Assembly (NCBI RefSeq): GCF_019754935.1
Contig: NZ_JAGSOA010000002.1
Coordinates: 425,990 to 489,989 of the forward strand
Reading direction: 5' to 3'
DNA from: Corynebacterium parakroppenstedtii
GTDB lineage: Bacteria; Actinomycetota; Actinomycetes; Mycobacteriales; Mycobacteriaceae
Length of the DNA stretch: 64,000 bases
A model generated the notes under the pieces. It worked only from the letters and a program-made list of their open reading frames with translations. It searched no databases and was not told where the DNA came from. The number at the start of each line of letters is the position of its first letter. Within the stretch, counting starts at the first letter, position 1. Made by a program: the position numbers and the translations under genes. This document shows, piece by piece, positions 17,100 to 27,281 of the stretch.

Positions 17100-19211
17100 A
17101 TGGCTTCGCAAACCGAAACCACCTCACGGTTCATCCTGGATAATATCGGTGGGGCGGATAACATAGCGTCAGTGACGCACTGTGCGACTCGCTTGCGGTT
17201 CCAGTTGAATGATCGGTCACAAGCGAATACAGAAGCCCTCGACGAGAATGGATCAGTACTAGGTGTTGTTCCTCAGGGGGACAACGGGCTGCAGGTCGTC
17301 ATGGGGGGTGCAGTCGCCAATTATTACCAGGAGTTGATCAAGCTCCCGGGTGTTGCGGAAAGCGCTGAAGGCGGCGGCAATCGGCAAAAATCCTCCAAGA
17401 AAGAATACGGAGGAGTCCGCGGAAAGTTCGGCTGGGTCGATTACGCATTCGAGTTCCTGTCTGACACGTTCCGGCCAATCCTGTGGGCTCTCCTCGGTGC
17501 TTCACTGATCATCACGATCCTCGTCCTCCTCGACACGATGGGGATCCAGGATTTCCGTGCAGAGAATCAACCGCCGACGTACCAGTTCATGCACGCCATG
17601 TACCAGTCGGTGTTTTACTTCCTGCCGATCATGGTGGGCGCAACAGCTGCTCGGAAACTAGGCGCTAACGAATGGGTTGGCGCAGCTATTCCCGCTGCCC
17701 TCATGAGCCCAGAGTTCATGAGTCTAGGTAACCGTGAAGACGTCGTTCACGTCTTTGGCCTTCCGATGGTGTTGAATGAATACAGCGGTCAGGTTTTCCC
17801 GCCGTTGATCGCGGCCATCGCGTTGTACTGGGTTGAAAAAGGTCTGAAGAAGGTCATCCCTGAAGCGGTCCAAATGGTGTTCGTGCCGTTCTTTTCGCTG
17901 ATCATTATGATCCCAGCCACAGCATTCTTGCTTGGCCCCTTCGGTATCGGCCTGGGTAACGGCATTTCAAACGCTCTTAAAGCCATTAATGACTTTTCGC
18001 CGTTTATTCTGTCCGTCGTCGTTCCGCTGTTGTACCCGTTCATTGTGCCCCTTGGATTGCACTGGCCGCTGAACGCCGTCATGATTCAGAACATCAACTC
18101 CCTCGGCTACGACTTCATCCAAGGCCCCATGGGTGCCTGGAACTTCGCGTGCTTCGGGTTGGTTGCGGGTGTTCTCTACCGTTCATTCCGTGAACGCAAT
18201 AAGGCCATGAAACAGGTCTCGCTTGGTGCTTTGATGGCCGGTCTTCTTGGTGGAATTTCCGAACCGTCGTTGTACGGTATTGTTCTTCGATTCAAGAAGA
18301 CGTATCCGCGGTTACTCGCTGGCTGTTTTACAGGTGGCGTGGTCATGGGCATCTTCAACATTAAAGCCAATGCCTTCGTCTTCACCTCGATCTTGACGAT
18401 CCCGGCATTCCAACCTTGGCTCGGATACACCATTGGTATCGTCGTGGCGTTCTTTACCTCATTCTTCCTGGTCGTCTTCTTCGACTACCGCTCAAAGGAA
18501 GAGAAGGAAGAAGTCCGCGCAAAGATTGCCGCTGATGAAGAGGCAGACAATGTGGCGGCTGCTAATCAGACCGAGGGAGCTTCGGCTTCGTCTGCAGCAT
18601 CTTCTGTTCCAGCCGGGGCCGTGGCAGGGGCCGAAACTCAGACTGAGTCATCGCAGGCCCAAGCGACGTCGACCGCCACGAAGAAGAAGCGCCCAGTTCT
18701 CACGGAAACCTCAGTACTGGTTGCTCCTCTCGACGGAACCATTGTCCCCTTGAAGGATGTACCCGATCCCGCTTTCGCAGCTGGAGCAGTAGGCCACGGG
18801 GTCGCTATTGAGCCAACAGGCGACACCATTTATAGCCCCGGCGATGGAAAGATCCTCGCTGTTCAAGGACACGCGATTGGCGTCAAACTCGACCTCGGTG
18901 TGGATCTCCTCGTTCACGTCGGAGTCGATACGGTCGAGATGAAAGGCGAAGGCTTCGAGTCATTCGTTAAGCGCGGCGACCGCGTATCGGCCGGACAAAA
19001 ACTCATGACCTTTGACAAAGAAAAGATTGCGAAGGCCGGTCACCCAGATGTCACCCCGGTTCTCATCACGAACTGGAAGAGAATTGGCGGAATTGACACT
19101 ATTGCCACTGGCGAGATTTCGCATGGGGAAGACCTCTTGAACCTGGTGCCAAAAGAAAGCACACAGGACAAGGAATCTCAGGAAAGTAAAAACCAAGACG
19201 TGAAAGCGTAA
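17100..19211 (+). CDS. ptsG: PTS glucose-specific EIIBCA permease
   Basis: PtsG imports and phosphorylates glucose using phosphate from PEP through EI and HPr. The 703-residue single chain has EIIB first (phospho-cysteine Cys28 in T-H-C-A-T-R-L-R-F). EIIC with about ten membrane segments follows, including G-A-T-A-A-R-K-L-G-A-N-E-W and the G-I-S-E-P-S-L-Y-G active-site loop. An Ala/Thr/Gln-rich linker (about 470-530) leads to EIIA with the phospho-histidine His606 in L-L-V-H-V-G-V-D-T. The sequence closely resembles C. glutamicum PtsG, including Y-A-F-E-F-L-S-D-T-F-R-P-I-L-W. ATG at 17100 is preferred over GTG at 17097 because AAAGGA is then 5 bases upstream. It is monocistronic between two terminators. 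Confidence 0.97.
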   Translation: MASQTETTSRFILDNIGGADNIASVTHCATRLRFQLNDRSQANTEALDENGSVLGVVPQGDNGLQVVMGGAVANYYQELIKLPGVAESAEGGGNRQKSSKKEYGGVRGKFGWVDYAFEFLSDTFRPILWALLGASLIITILVLLDTMGIQDFRAENQPPTYQFMHAMYQSVFYFLPIMVGATAARKLGANEWVGAAIPAALMSPEFMSLGNREDVVHVFGLPMVLNEYSGQVFPPLIAAIALYWVEKGLKKVIPEAVQMVFVPFFSLIIMIPATAFLLGPFGIGLGNGISNALKAINDFSPFILSVVVPLLYPFIVPLGLHWPLNAVMIQNINSLGYDFIQGPMGAWNFACFGLVAGVLYRSFRERNKAMKQVSLGALMAGLLGGISEPSLYGIVLRFKKTYPRLLAGCFTGGVVMGIFNIKANAFVFTSILTIPAFQPWLGYTIGIVVAFFTSFFLVVFFDYRSKEEKEEVRAKIAADEEADNVAAANQTEGASASSAASSVPAGAVAGAETQTESSQAQATSTATKKKRPVLTETSVLVAPLDGTIVPLKDVPDPAFAAGAVGHGVAIEPTGDTIYSPGDGKILAVQGHAIGVKLDLGVDLLVHVGVDTVEMKGEGFESFVKRGDRVSAGQKLMTFDKEKIAKAGHPDVTPVLITNWKRIGGIDTIATGEISHGEDLLNLVPKESTQDKESQESKNQDVKA

Positions 19212-19292
19212 GCCGTCCTCGCGGACCACCACGTTTCGCGTATTGAGATAGATAACCCCCGGCTTAGGATGTCCACGATCTCGTCGATTGTG

Positions 19293-19312
19293 GAACCCTG
19301 CCGGGGTTCTTT
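19293..19312 (+). terminator. intrinsic terminator after ptsG
   Basis: GAACCC (19293-19298) pairs with GGGTTC (19304-19309) around a five-base loop and is followed by TTT. It is short but well placed between the ptsG stop and the convergent MaoC gene. Confidence 0.7.
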
Positions 19313-19341
19313 GTGTGTCCCGCCATTACAAGACGGGCCGC

Positions 19342-20376
19342 TTAGATTTCTGCCAATTGAGCAGTCACATTGATCTTCGACGAATCCTTCGCACTGCAAT
19401 AGCGCAAATCCCAGGAGAGCCCGTTTGAGTCATTCTGTGGGTGGCGGGAGGAATATGCCGCCAGGACTGCAGGGAGGATAATCGGCTTACCGAACTCCAC
19501 GGTGTAGCGCGCTCGAGAGGGGATCTCGCCCTCGACGACGCTCAATAACGAAGCGGCGCTCCACATCCCATGAGCGATCGTCGCAGGGAAACCGAACGCC
19601 TTAGCCCCCAACCTGGAGACGTGAATCGGGTTTTTATCGCCCGAAACATTGGCGTAGTTCTTAATGTCCGAGGTCGACACTCGCATGATCGTCGTCGGGT
19701 CTTCCGGAAGATCAACGCTCATTCGTGAATAGTTATCATCGGGGAGTTGCCCCTCGGGAGCTTTGCCCTTCGACAGCATGGTTGATCGTTGCCGCCAGAC
19801 CACGTCGTCGGGTGCCGACGAGCGACGCACCTCGGTGATGATGTCTATCAGTAAACCTTGACGGTGACGTCGCAACGATTCCGTGTACACCGCCACATCG
19901 ATGCTGTCTGTCACCGCGATGGGGGAATACTGCTCGATGACATTGCGAATGTGAATAGTCCCGACTGTCAGGAAGGGAAAATCCGGCGAGTTCATCGCAT
20001 TCATCACGAGGGGAAAAGTCACCGCATACGGATACGTCAGCGGCACGTCGTTGCTGATGCGAAGGCCACATGCGGCGCAGTATTCAGCAAGGTTCGTGGA
20101 ATCGATCGTGACCCCATTGACGCGATACTCGCGAGAAGGGGCGGTGGTCACCGAGCCTTTGCCACTAGAAGAACGATTCGAAAAAAACGGGACGCCGGGA
20201 AGAAGTCCGCGCAATGCTCGTCGGTACTCATCCCCAAGCGATGGGATTCTGTCGAGCTCAACAATGGTTTTCTCTTTCAGAGAATCAGTGTCGATGCCGT
20301 CAGTGCTTGCAGCCGACTGGGGCGCGGTGCTGGGGGTCGTTCCGGTGGAGAGTCCGTTACTAGATGATGCGTTCAC
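19342..20376 (-). CDS. MaoC-like hotdog-fold 3-hydroxyacyl dehydratase (HtdX-type)
   Basis: This is probably a (R)-3-hydroxyacyl-thioester dehydratase. The start is set at GTG 20376 because it follows the fabG stop by one base (TAA-C-GTG) with GGGGG just upstream; longer frames would overlap fabG. The 344-residue product has an N-terminal hotdog half and a C-terminal MaoC half. The latter carries Y-A-x-V-S-G-D-x-N-P-I-H and later G-F-P-A-T-I-A-H-G-M-W, the hydratase-2 motif with catalytic Asp and His. Order and partners match mycobacterial htdX-fabG4-fadA2 (Rv0241c-Rv0242c-Rv0243). It probably acts on fatty acyl chains as part of an elongation or beta-oxidation-like cycle; direction and chain length are unknown. 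Confidence 0.86.
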   Translation of the reverse strand: MNASSSNGLSTGTTPSTAPQSAASTDGIDTDSLKEKTIVELDRIPSLGDEYRRALRGLLPGVPFFSNRSSSGKGSVTTAPSREYRVNGVTIDSTNLAEYCAACGLRISNDVPLTYPYAVTFPLVMNAMNSPDFPFLTVGTIHIRNVIEQYSPIAVTDSIDVAVYTESLRRHRQGLLIDIITEVRRSSAPDDVVWRQRSTMLSKGKAPEGQLPDDNYSRMSVDLPEDPTTIMRVSTSDIKNYANVSGDKNPIHVSRLGAKAFGFPATIAHGMWSAASLLSVVEGEIPSRARYTVEFGKPIILPAVLAAYSSRHPQNDSNGLSWDLRYCSAKDSSKINVTAQLAEI

Positions 20377-20377
20377 G

Positions 20378-21721
20378 TTATGCCCCCAAGACTGACTGTC
20401 CGCACACGCGGACAATGTTGCCGTTAATCGCCTCCGACGCGGGCGACGCGAAATATGCAATCGTCTCTGCAACGTCGATGGTCAGCCCACCTTGCTGCAA
20501 AGAATTCAGCCGACGCCCGACCTCGCGGGTAACGACCGGGATCGCCGCGGTCATCTGCGTTTCGATGAAACCGGGCGCGACCGCGTTAACAGTGATTCCG
20601 TGGCCGGCAGACTCTGAAAACGAGTCAACGAAACCGATGACTCCTGCCTTGCTGTAGGCATAGTTGGTTTGTCCTCTATTACCGGCAATACCTGCCATCG
20701 AGGAGACACCGATAACGCGACCGTTGTCGTTGATGGCCCCGAGCTCGAGAAGACGTTCGGTAATTGTCAGCGGGGCAGTGATATTGACGGCCATGACGGA
20801 TTTCCATCGAGCGTCGTCCATGCCAGCCATCGTCTTGTCACGGGTAATTCCGGCATTGTGGACGATGATGTCGATACCGGTCTTATGCCGTTCTTTGACA
20901 TGGCGCGCAAGGGCGTCGGCCGCGTCGGGCGCAGTCACGTCGAGGCCAAGGGACGTTCCGTTGACCTCATTTGCGGTTTCAGCCAGTGCTTCACCCGCAG
21001 CGGGAATATCGACGCAAATCACGTGGGCGCCATCGCGTGCGAGAGTTTGCGCGATCGTCTTTCCAATTCCGCGGGCCGCACCCGTGACGACAGAAATCTT
21101 CCCTTTGAGAGGCTGGTCCCAGTCAACCGAGGGAGATGGGGCTTCGTTCAGCCGGATCACCTGAGCATCGACGTAGGCAGATTTCCCGGATAGCAGGAAC
21201 CGTAACGTGGATTCGAGGCTACTCAGTGGGGTGTTCGGCTCGGTGTAGACCAGTTGTACAGTTGCACCCCTCCGCATCTCTTTAGCCAGCGACCGAGTAA
21301 AACCTTCTAGTCCTCGCTGTGCGACGCGCGCCGACGCAGTTGTCGTGCTCTCTGGGGTATGTCCAATGACGACGAGGCGTGCGCACGGAGCTAGCTTTCG
21401 AATGACCGGGTTCACGGTTTCATACAACTCGAGCGAATCGGCAGGGGTGGCGAAGCCTGTGGCGTCGATAACGAGGCCAGCGATTTTTCCGTCGGTTGCA
21501 GGGGAGCCGTCGTCCCGAGTGTCAATGATGGTGTACGTCGGCTCGAGAAGCTCCCGGATAGAGGATGCCAGAGACCCGGATCCCGTGACAATGATGGGCC
21601 CGTTTAGAGGGGGTTGGCCAGGTTCAAACCGGCGGAGTTTTTCCGGTTTGGGTAATCCAAGCTTCGATGCGAGCAGCGATCCTGCCCCCGAATTGACGAA
21701 CTGTGCGTAACTGTCAGACAT
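20378..21721 (-). CDS. two-domain 3-oxoacyl reductase (FabG4-like)
   Basis: The 447-residue protein belongs to the high-molecular-weight FabG class. An N-terminal Rossmann-like but catalytically incomplete domain (I-I-V-T-G-S-G-S-L near residue 45) precedes a C-terminal SDR domain. The latter has the cofactor motif T-G-A-A-R-G-I-G-K, the N-A-G motif, the catalytic Ser in V-S-S-M-A-G and Y-x-x-x-K in Y-A-Y-S-K. Mycobacterial FabG4 is about 454 residues with the same layout and prefers NADH and CoA-linked 3-oxoacyl substrates. It is probably translationally coupled to the MaoC gene and divergently transcribed from the thiolase gene across about 110 bases. Confidence 0.92.
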   Translation of the reverse strand: MSDSYAQFVNSGAGSLLASKLGLPKPEKLRRFEPGQPPLNGPIIVTGSGSLASSIRELLEPTYTIIDTRDDGSPATDGKIAGLVIDATGFATPADSLELYETVNPVIRKLAPCARLVVIGHTPESTTTASARVAQRGLEGFTRSLAKEMRRGATVQLVYTEPNTPLSSLESTLRFLLSGKSAYVDAQVIRLNEAPSPSVDWDQPLKGKISVVTGAARGIGKTIAQTLARDGAHVICVDIPAAGEALAETANEVNGTSLGLDVTAPDAADALARHVKERHKTGIDIIVHNAGITRDKTMAGMDDARWKSVMAVNITAPLTITERLLELGAINDNGRVIGVSSMAGIAGNRGQTNYAYSKAGVIGFVDSFSESAGHGITVNAVAPGFIETQMTAAIPVVTREVGRRLNSLQQGGLTIDVAETIAYFASPASEAINGNIVRVCGQSVLGA

Positions 21722-21831
21722 GGAAAATCCCTTCGTGGATACGTTTTACGAGTTTCTGTTCAATTAGCCTACGGTGAACATACACAATATGAGAGAGTTT
21801 TAGTGATATGAATCTCAGAGAGGGGCAACCT

Positions 21832-23136
21832 ATGACTCGTAAGGTAGCAATTATCGGCGGAAACCGTATTCCGTTCGCGCGTTCGAACGGGCGGTACGCG
21901 AATGCGTCCAACCAGGATATGCTGACGTCCACCATCGATGGATTGGTGAGCAGGTTCCACCTGCAGGATGAGCGTTTAGGAATGGTTGCCGCGGGAGCAG
22001 TACTTAAGCACTCGCGCGACTTCAATTTGACCAGGGAATGTGTCCTTGGGTCGCACTTGGCGTCGGATACGCCGGCTTTTGATATCCAGCAAGCGTGCGG
22101 CACGGGACTTGCTGCGGCGATTCAGGTGGCAGATGCGATATCGCTGGGACGCATCGATTCCGGCATAGCCGGTGGTGTTGATACAACTTCCGACGCGCCA
22201 ATCGCGCTGAATGATGACCTCCGGAAGCTGTTGATTAAGGCCTCTACGGCCAAAACGACGGGCCAGCGGCTCAAGCTTCTGGGGAAGATTCGGCCGCAAC
22301 TGCTTGTTCCTGAGCAGCCCCGCAATGGGGAGCCCCGCACGGGTCTGTCGATGGGGGATCATGCGGCCATTACTGCTCGTGAAATGGGGATTTCCCGCCA
22401 GCAGCAGGACGAGTTTGCTGCCTCAAGTCATCAGAAACTTGCTGCTGCCTATGACGAAGGTTTTTTTGATGACCTCATTACGCCGTACTTGGGGCTGAGC
22501 CGAGATAACAACTTGAGGCCGGATTCCACAGTGGAAAAACTGTCAAAGCTCAAGCCTGTGTTCGGTAAGAAGGATGCCGAACGTCACGGTGTGCGGGCAA
22601 CTATGACTGCCGGGAACTCCACACCGCTTACCGATGGTGCCTCTGCGGTCTTGTTAGCGTCCGAGGACTGGGCGGAGCAGCACAATCTCCCTGTCAGGGC
22701 ACATCTTGTTGACTCTGAAACTGCCGCCGTCGACTTTGTTCATGGACGCGGGCGGCTGACGCCCGACGGGCTGTTGATGGCCCCGACCTACGCGGTTCCG
22801 CGGTTACTGCGTCGTAATGGTCTGACGCTCCAGGACTTCGATTTCTACGAGATCCACGAAGCCTTCGCTTCCCAGGTGCTGGCGACGCTCGCGGCCTGGG
22901 AGTCTCCCGAATACTGCTCGCAGCGTTTGGGCTTGGACGAGCCGCTGGGCGCCATCGATCGTTCCAAGCTGAATGTTAAGGGGTCGTCTTTGGCGGCTGG
23001 TCATCCGTTTGCGGCGACCGGTGGCCGTCTCTTGGCGACGGCAGCCAAGCTGTTGGAGCAGAAGGGATCCGGCCGCGCATTGGTATCCATTTGTGCTGCG
23101 GGCGGTCAAGGCGTGACCGCGATTCTCGAACGGTAA
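21832..23136 (+). CDS. acetyl-CoA C-acyltransferase / thiolase (FadA2-like)
   Basis: The thiolase either cleaves 3-oxoacyl-CoA with CoA or condenses two acyl-CoAs. I place the start at 21832 (M-T-R-K-V-A-I-I-G-G) because AGGGG lies 6 bases upstream; an in-frame ATG at 21808 has no good site. The 434-residue product has the acyl-accepting cysteine in Q-Q-A-C-G-T-G, the catalytic histidine in E-I-H-E-A-F-A, a G-H-P-F-A-A-T-G-G segment and the second cysteine loop C-A-A-G-G-Q-G near the C-terminus. Divergent pairing with FabG and MaoC suggests a complete three-step acyl-CoA module lacking only a dehydrogenase or enoyl reductase. Confidence 0.93.
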   Translation: MTRKVAIIGGNRIPFARSNGRYANASNQDMLTSTIDGLVSRFHLQDERLGMVAAGAVLKHSRDFNLTRECVLGSHLASDTPAFDIQQACGTGLAAAIQVADAISLGRIDSGIAGGVDTTSDAPIALNDDLRKLLIKASTAKTTGQRLKLLGKIRPQLLVPEQPRNGEPRTGLSMGDHAAITAREMGISRQQQDEFAASSHQKLAAAYDEGFFDDLITPYLGLSRDNNLRPDSTVEKLSKLKPVFGKKDAERHGVRATMTAGNSTPLTDGASAVLLASEDWAEQHNLPVRAHLVDSETAAVDFVHGRGRLTPDGLLMAPTYAVPRLLRRNGLTLQDFDFYEIHEAFASQVLATLAAWESPEYCSQRLGLDEPLGAIDRSKLNVKGSSLAAGHPFAATGGRLLATAAKLLEQKGSGRALVSICAAGGQGVTAILER

Positions 23137-23310
23137 TCGCCGTTCCTGCTCGGTGTTTATCCACCAAGCAGGAAATCTATTTTCGGCCCTGAAGCGGTGC
23201 GCAGTCGTGGTAGACAAGGTCTTGGCCTTGACAGTCGAGAGGTAGTCAAGGTTCCGACGATGCCGGCCTTGGCGGTCGTGGATTAGAAAAGCATGAAAGA
23301 GTGAGAAAAA

Positions 23311-24273
23311 GTGGTTGTGGTCGGTCTGACGGGCGGTATTGGCTCAGGTAAATCCACTGTCGCAAAGAGGTTGTCTGATCACGGAGCGATCGTCGTCGAC
23401 GGCGACAAAATAGCCCGTGAGATCGTGCAACCGGGAGAACCCGCTTTGCTGGAGCTCTCTGAAGAATTCGGTTCCGACATTCTCATGAGCGACGGGTCCC
23501 TGGACCGTAAAGAACTGGCCCGGCGCGCGTTTGTCTCCGAGGACCGCACGGAGGCGTTGAACGCTATCATGCATCCACGGATTCATGAGCGGGCATATGA
23601 ACTCTTTCGTGCTTCTGCCGACGCGTCGATCGTCGTGTTTGATATGCCCTTGCTGATCGAGAACAACCTGGACCGAATGTGTGGTTTGGTTGTGGTCGTG
23701 ACTGTCGACGAAGACACGCGAGTTGAACGGCTGGTGGCGCAACGGGGTTTCGATGAAGATGATGCACGGCAGCGAATCAGGGCACAGTTGTCGGACGCAG
23801 ATCGAACTCCATCCGCCGACGTCATTGTGGATAACTCAGGCACACCTGATCATCTTCTGGAGTCGGTGGATAAATTATGGGATTCCCGTTTGGCTCAATG
23901 GGGGCGTGTGACTGAACACGATGAGAGTGCCAGCCGTGAGACGGATAGTCTCGTGCTGTTCCACCGTCAGGGTCGTCAGCAACGTTTCCGGCGGCGGGCC
24001 GAGTGGGTCTTCGGGCCGGAAGCAGACGTTGAGTTTGGTGGGGATCCTGATAAGCCACTGGTTGCTTCAGTGTCCCGGCACGCTTCCGGTGAAGGGGGCT
24101 CCGGTGGAGTGGATGGGAGTACTCGTGAAAAGCTTTCATGGCTGGGCTTTAGCCGCCAGTCGGGGAGCGAAGCCTTCCAGAGCGACGACCAACGTGTGCT
24201 CGATGACACCGAGTATCCCCTCGACGTGTGGAGGAGCGGAGACCCCATCGACCCAGCAACGATCCGCCTTTAA
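23311..24273 (+). CDS. coaE: dephospho-CoA kinase with C-terminal extension
   Basis: CoaE phosphorylates dephospho-CoA, the last step of coenzyme A synthesis. Residues 1 to about 200 are a complete kinase: P-loop G-L-T-G-G-I-G-S-G-K-S, the D-G-D-K-I-A-R-E motif, and M-P-L-L-I-E-N. GTG start in V-V-V-V-G-L-T form. Residues about 205-320 are an extension that I do not recognise. Mycobacterial CoaE has a C-terminal GrpB-like domain, but the typical V-V-P-Y-D-P-x-W signature is absent here. The tail is rich in Gly, Ser and Arg with a hydrophilic middle and ends in an E-Y-P-L-D-V-W segment. It may be lineage-specific. Followed by uvrB, as in other actinobacteria. Confidence 0.94.
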   Translation: MVVVGLTGGIGSGKSTVAKRLSDHGAIVVDGDKIAREIVQPGEPALLELSEEFGSDILMSDGSLDRKELARRAFVSEDRTEALNAIMHPRIHERAYELFRASADASIVVFDMPLLIENNLDRMCGLVVVVTVDEDTRVERLVAQRGFDEDDARQRIRAQLSDADRTPSADVIVDNSGTPDHLLESVDKLWDSRLAQWGRVTEHDESASRETDSLVLFHRQGRQQRFRRRAEWVFGPEADVEFGGDPDKPLVASVSRHASGEGGSGGVDGSTREKLSWLGFSRQSGSEAFQSDDQRVLDDTEYPLDVWRSGDPIDPATIRL

Positions 24274-24392
24274 CCACGATGGATGGGCTGATTTTGGGAC
24301 TGTCTGCGCTATTTAGTTGGGATTGTTGGTGATCGTTTCCATGGTCTAGTGCGAAACCGCGTCATCGGGGAATGAGGGTTACACTCGCGGTT

Positions 24393-26582
24393 ATGGCATT
24401 CGCTGCAGAACATCCCATCCTTTCGCAATCAGAGTTTCGCCCAGTCGGAGACATCGAGCGGACGAGCAAACCTTTTGAGGTTGTTAGCGATTATGAGCCT
24501 GCGGGAGACCAACCCCAGGCCATCAAGGAAATTGATGAAAGGCTTCGTCGCGGTGAGCGCGACGTTGTTTTGATGGGGGCGACGGGCACAGGGAAGTCTG
24601 CGACGGCCGCGTGGCTCATTGAGAAGCAACAGCGACCAACATTAGTTATGGCCCCGAATAAAACGTTGGCAGCTCAGCTAGCCAATGAGCTACGGCAACT
24701 GTTGCCGAATAACGCGGTCGAATACTTCGTCAGTTACTACGACTATTACCAACCAGAAGCCTATATCGCGCAAACTGACACCTATATCGAAAAGGATTCC
24801 TCGATTAACGAAGACGTTGAGCGCTTACGACATTCAGCCACGTCTAATCTTTTATCACGGCGCGATGTCGTTGTTGTGAGCTCGGTGTCGTGTATCTATG
24901 GGTTAGGGACTCCGCAGTCGTACTTAGATCGCTCTATCCCTCTTCGCGTCGGAGAGGAAGTCGACAGAGACCAATTCCTCCGACTGTTGGTCGACGTCCA
25001 ATACACGCGTAATGATGTTGCATTTACACGCGGCACATTCAGGGTTAAAGGAGATGTCGTCGATATTATTCCTGCCTATGAAGAGGTGGGCGTTCGTGTC
25101 GAATTCTTTGGAGACGAGATCGATAGCCTTCATACGATCCATCCTTTGACTGGGGAAGTGATCGATAACCATGATCAATTACGAATCTTCCCGGCAACAC
25201 ACTATGTGGCTGGACCCGAGCGTATGGCGAAGGCTGAGGAAGCTATTAAAGCGGAATTGAAAGATCGATTAGCAGATCTTGAAAATCGAGGGAAGCTTGT
25301 CGAAGCTCAGCGGTTGCGAATGCGAACAGAGTTCGATCTGGAAATGATTGAACAAGTTGGGTTCTGCTCAGGAATCGAGAACTACTCACGCCATATCGAT
25401 GGGCGTGAAGCGGGTAGCGCCCCGGCAACGCTGATCGACTACTTCCCAGAGGACTTCTTGACGATTATTGATGAGTCCCACGTCACGGTTCCTCAAATCG
25501 GTGGAATGTTTGAGGGAGATGCGTCGCGCAAGAGAAACCTCATCGACTTCGGCTTCCGCCTACCGAGCGCCATCGACAACCGGCCTCTCACATGGGACGA
25601 GTTCGACGCACGTAAAGGCCAATGCGTATATATGTCTGCTACCCCCGGCGACTATGAGTTGGAAGCCGCGGGTGGTGAATATGTCGAACAGGTCATTCGC
25701 CCCACAGGTCTCGTCGACCCCAAGATTGTGGTTAAACCCACAAAGGGCCAAATCGACGATCTCATGGAAGAAATCCGTCAACGAACAGACAAGAATGAAC
25801 GAGTTCTGGTCACGACGTTGACCAAGAAGATGGCTGAAGATCTCACGGATTACCTGGCGGACGCCGGAATTCGCGTTCGTTATCTCCATTCGGACATCGA
25901 TACCCTGCAGCGCGTCGAGCTTCTCCGGGACTTGCGGCTCGGAAAATACGATGTTCTCGTCGGCATCAACCTCTTGCGAGAGGGGCTCGATCTCCCCGAA
26001 GTTAGCCTTGTTTCCATTCTCGACGCCGATAAAGAAGGTTTCCTACGTTCCACGCGGTCGTTAATTCAGACCATCGGCCGTGCCGCCCGAAATGTCAGCG
26101 GCGAAGTCCACATGTACGCGGATACTGTCACCGATTCCATGGCTCAGGCAATTGACGAAACTGAGCGACGTCGGGAAAAACAGATCGCATTTAACAAAGA
26201 GCACAACATTGATCCTCAGCCTTTGCGGAAGAAGATTGCCGACATTCTCGATCAGGTCTATGACAATGAGAGCGAAGCCGACGACCACGAGTCCGCTGGT
26301 GCAACGACTGCCGGAGGCAGTGCACACACGTCTGCGAATGCGAATGGTCAGAAGGCTCAGTCAACCGCTTCATTGACCTCCGATGCTGCACTCGCCGGGG
26401 ACCAAGAACCGGATTACACGGAAATGACCCGCGATGACCTTGTCCGTCTTCGCGATGATTTAACCCGACAAATGGGCGACGCCGCGAGAGACCTGAAATT
26501 CGAACTCGCCGCGCGGCTCCGTGACGAACTTGTTGGCGTCAAGAAAGAACTCAAGGAAATCACTGAAGCCGGAGTTGAATAG
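24393..26582 (+). CDS. uvrB: excinuclease ABC subunit B
   Basis: UvrB verifies DNA damage handed over by UvrA and recruits UvrC for incision. Features seen: Walker A G-A-T-G-T-G-K-S, the damage-probing beta-hairpin [10 protein letters not shown], helicase motif [12 protein letters not shown], the motif V/VI region Q-T-I-G-R-A-A-R, and a C-terminal UVR domain ([12 protein letters not shown]) that binds UvrC. A 70-residue low-complexity linker precedes the UVR domain. Start at 24393 (M-A-F-A-A-E-H-P) is chosen because other corynebacterial UvrBs begin this way as I recall; an in-frame ATG at 24372 would add seven residues. 729 residues. Confidence 0.97.
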   Translation: MAFAAEHPILSQSEFRPVGDIERTSKPFEVVSDYEPAGDQPQAIKEIDERLRRGERDVVLMGATGTGKSATAAWLIEKQQRPTLVMAPNKTLAAQLANELRQLLPNNAVEYFVSYYDYYQPEAYIAQTDTYIEKDSSINEDVERLRHSATSNLLSRRDVVVVSSVSCIYGLGTPQSYLDRSIPLRVGEEVDRDQFLRLLVDVQYTRNDVAFTRGTFRVKGDVVDIIPAYEEVGVRVEFFGDEIDSLHTIHPLTGEVIDNHDQLRIFPATHYVAGPERMAKAEEAIKAELKDRLADLENRGKLVEAQRLRMRTEFDLEMIEQVGFCSGIENYSRHIDGREAGSAPATLIDYFPEDFLTIIDESHVTVPQIGGMFEGDASRKRNLIDFGFRLPSAIDNRPLTWDEFDARKGQCVYMSATPGDYELEAAGGEYVEQVIRPTGLVDPKIVVKPTKGQIDDLMEEIRQRTDKNERVLVTTLTKKMAEDLTDYLADAGIRVRYLHSDIDTLQRVELLRDLRLGKYDVLVGINLLREGLDLPEVSLVSILDADKEGFLRSTRSLIQTIGRAARNVSGEVHMYADTVTDSMAQAIDETERRREKQIAFNKEHNIDPQPLRKKIADILDQVYDNESEADDHESAGATTAGGSAHTSANANGQKAQSTASLTSDAALAGDQEPDYTEMTRDDLVRLRDDLTRQMGDAARDLKFELAARLRDELVGVKKELKEITEAGVE

Positions 26583-26703
26583 TGTCAACAGCCCAGTGGC
26601 TTCAGCCCGCGCAATGTCACTGAGTGAAGTACAACGAAGTGACGTACCATAAAAGCTAAGGTTACCGTCGACATCGTCGACAAATGAGGTTGGGAAGGTA
26701 GAA

Positions 26704-27144
26704 ATGAGCAAATACTCGACAATCGTTGTTGGTACAGACGGGTCTCAGTCGTCGCTTCTCGCGGTCGAGCGCGCAGCCGAAATCGCAGCGGCCTTGGACG
26801 CCACAGTAACCATCGGTTGCGCCTACTACGAAAACCAAGAAGAAGCCTCGAAGACCCTCCGCCAAGATTCTGTTACCGTCCTTGGCGACGACCCCGCACG
26901 TAAAAACCTAGAAAGCGCGGTAGAAGCGGCGCGCCGGGTCGGTGCAACCAACATTGAAACGGCAGTTCGGAAGGGAACACCGGTCGAAGCGCTCATGGCC
27001 ATCGTAAAAGAGGTCGACGCCGATCTCCTGGTCGTGGGAAACCGAGGAATTAACTCTCTGACCGGACGATTGTTGGGATCGGTTCCAGCCGACGTGGCTC
27101 GTCAATCAAATTGCGATGTCATGATCGTGCACACGGTTGACTAA
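26704..27144 (+). CDS. universal stress protein family (UspA-type)
   Basis: The 146-residue single-domain Usp begins I-V-V-G-T-D-G-S-Q-S-S and carries the ATP-binding signature G-N-R-G-I-N-S-L-T-G-R-L-L-G-S-V-P near the C-terminus (G-2x-G-9x-G-S). It is therefore likely an ATP-binding type rather than a UspA without nucleotide. Such proteins aid survival in stress or stationary phase; no specific partner is visible. ATG start with GGGAAGG upstream. It follows uvrB as in C. glutamicum, where a Usp gene sits at the same place as I recall. Confidence 0.94.
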   Translation: MSKYSTIVVGTDGSQSSLLAVERAAEIAAALDATVTIGCAYYENQEEASKTLRQDSVTVLGDDPARKNLESAVEAARRVGATNIETAVRKGTPVEALMAIVKEVDADLLVVGNRGINSLTGRLLGSVPADVARQSNCDVMIVHTVD

Positions 27145-27281
27145 GACTTAGCTAAAACATGATGTAGACGAAGCCGGTACGTCATTTCCGGCCGGAATTG
27201 GCTCCTAGTTCGCTACACCTGATTGGGTGCCAAAATAAAGCATCCCCTTGCCGTGGGGTTACTCCGTTATAAGATCGACGC

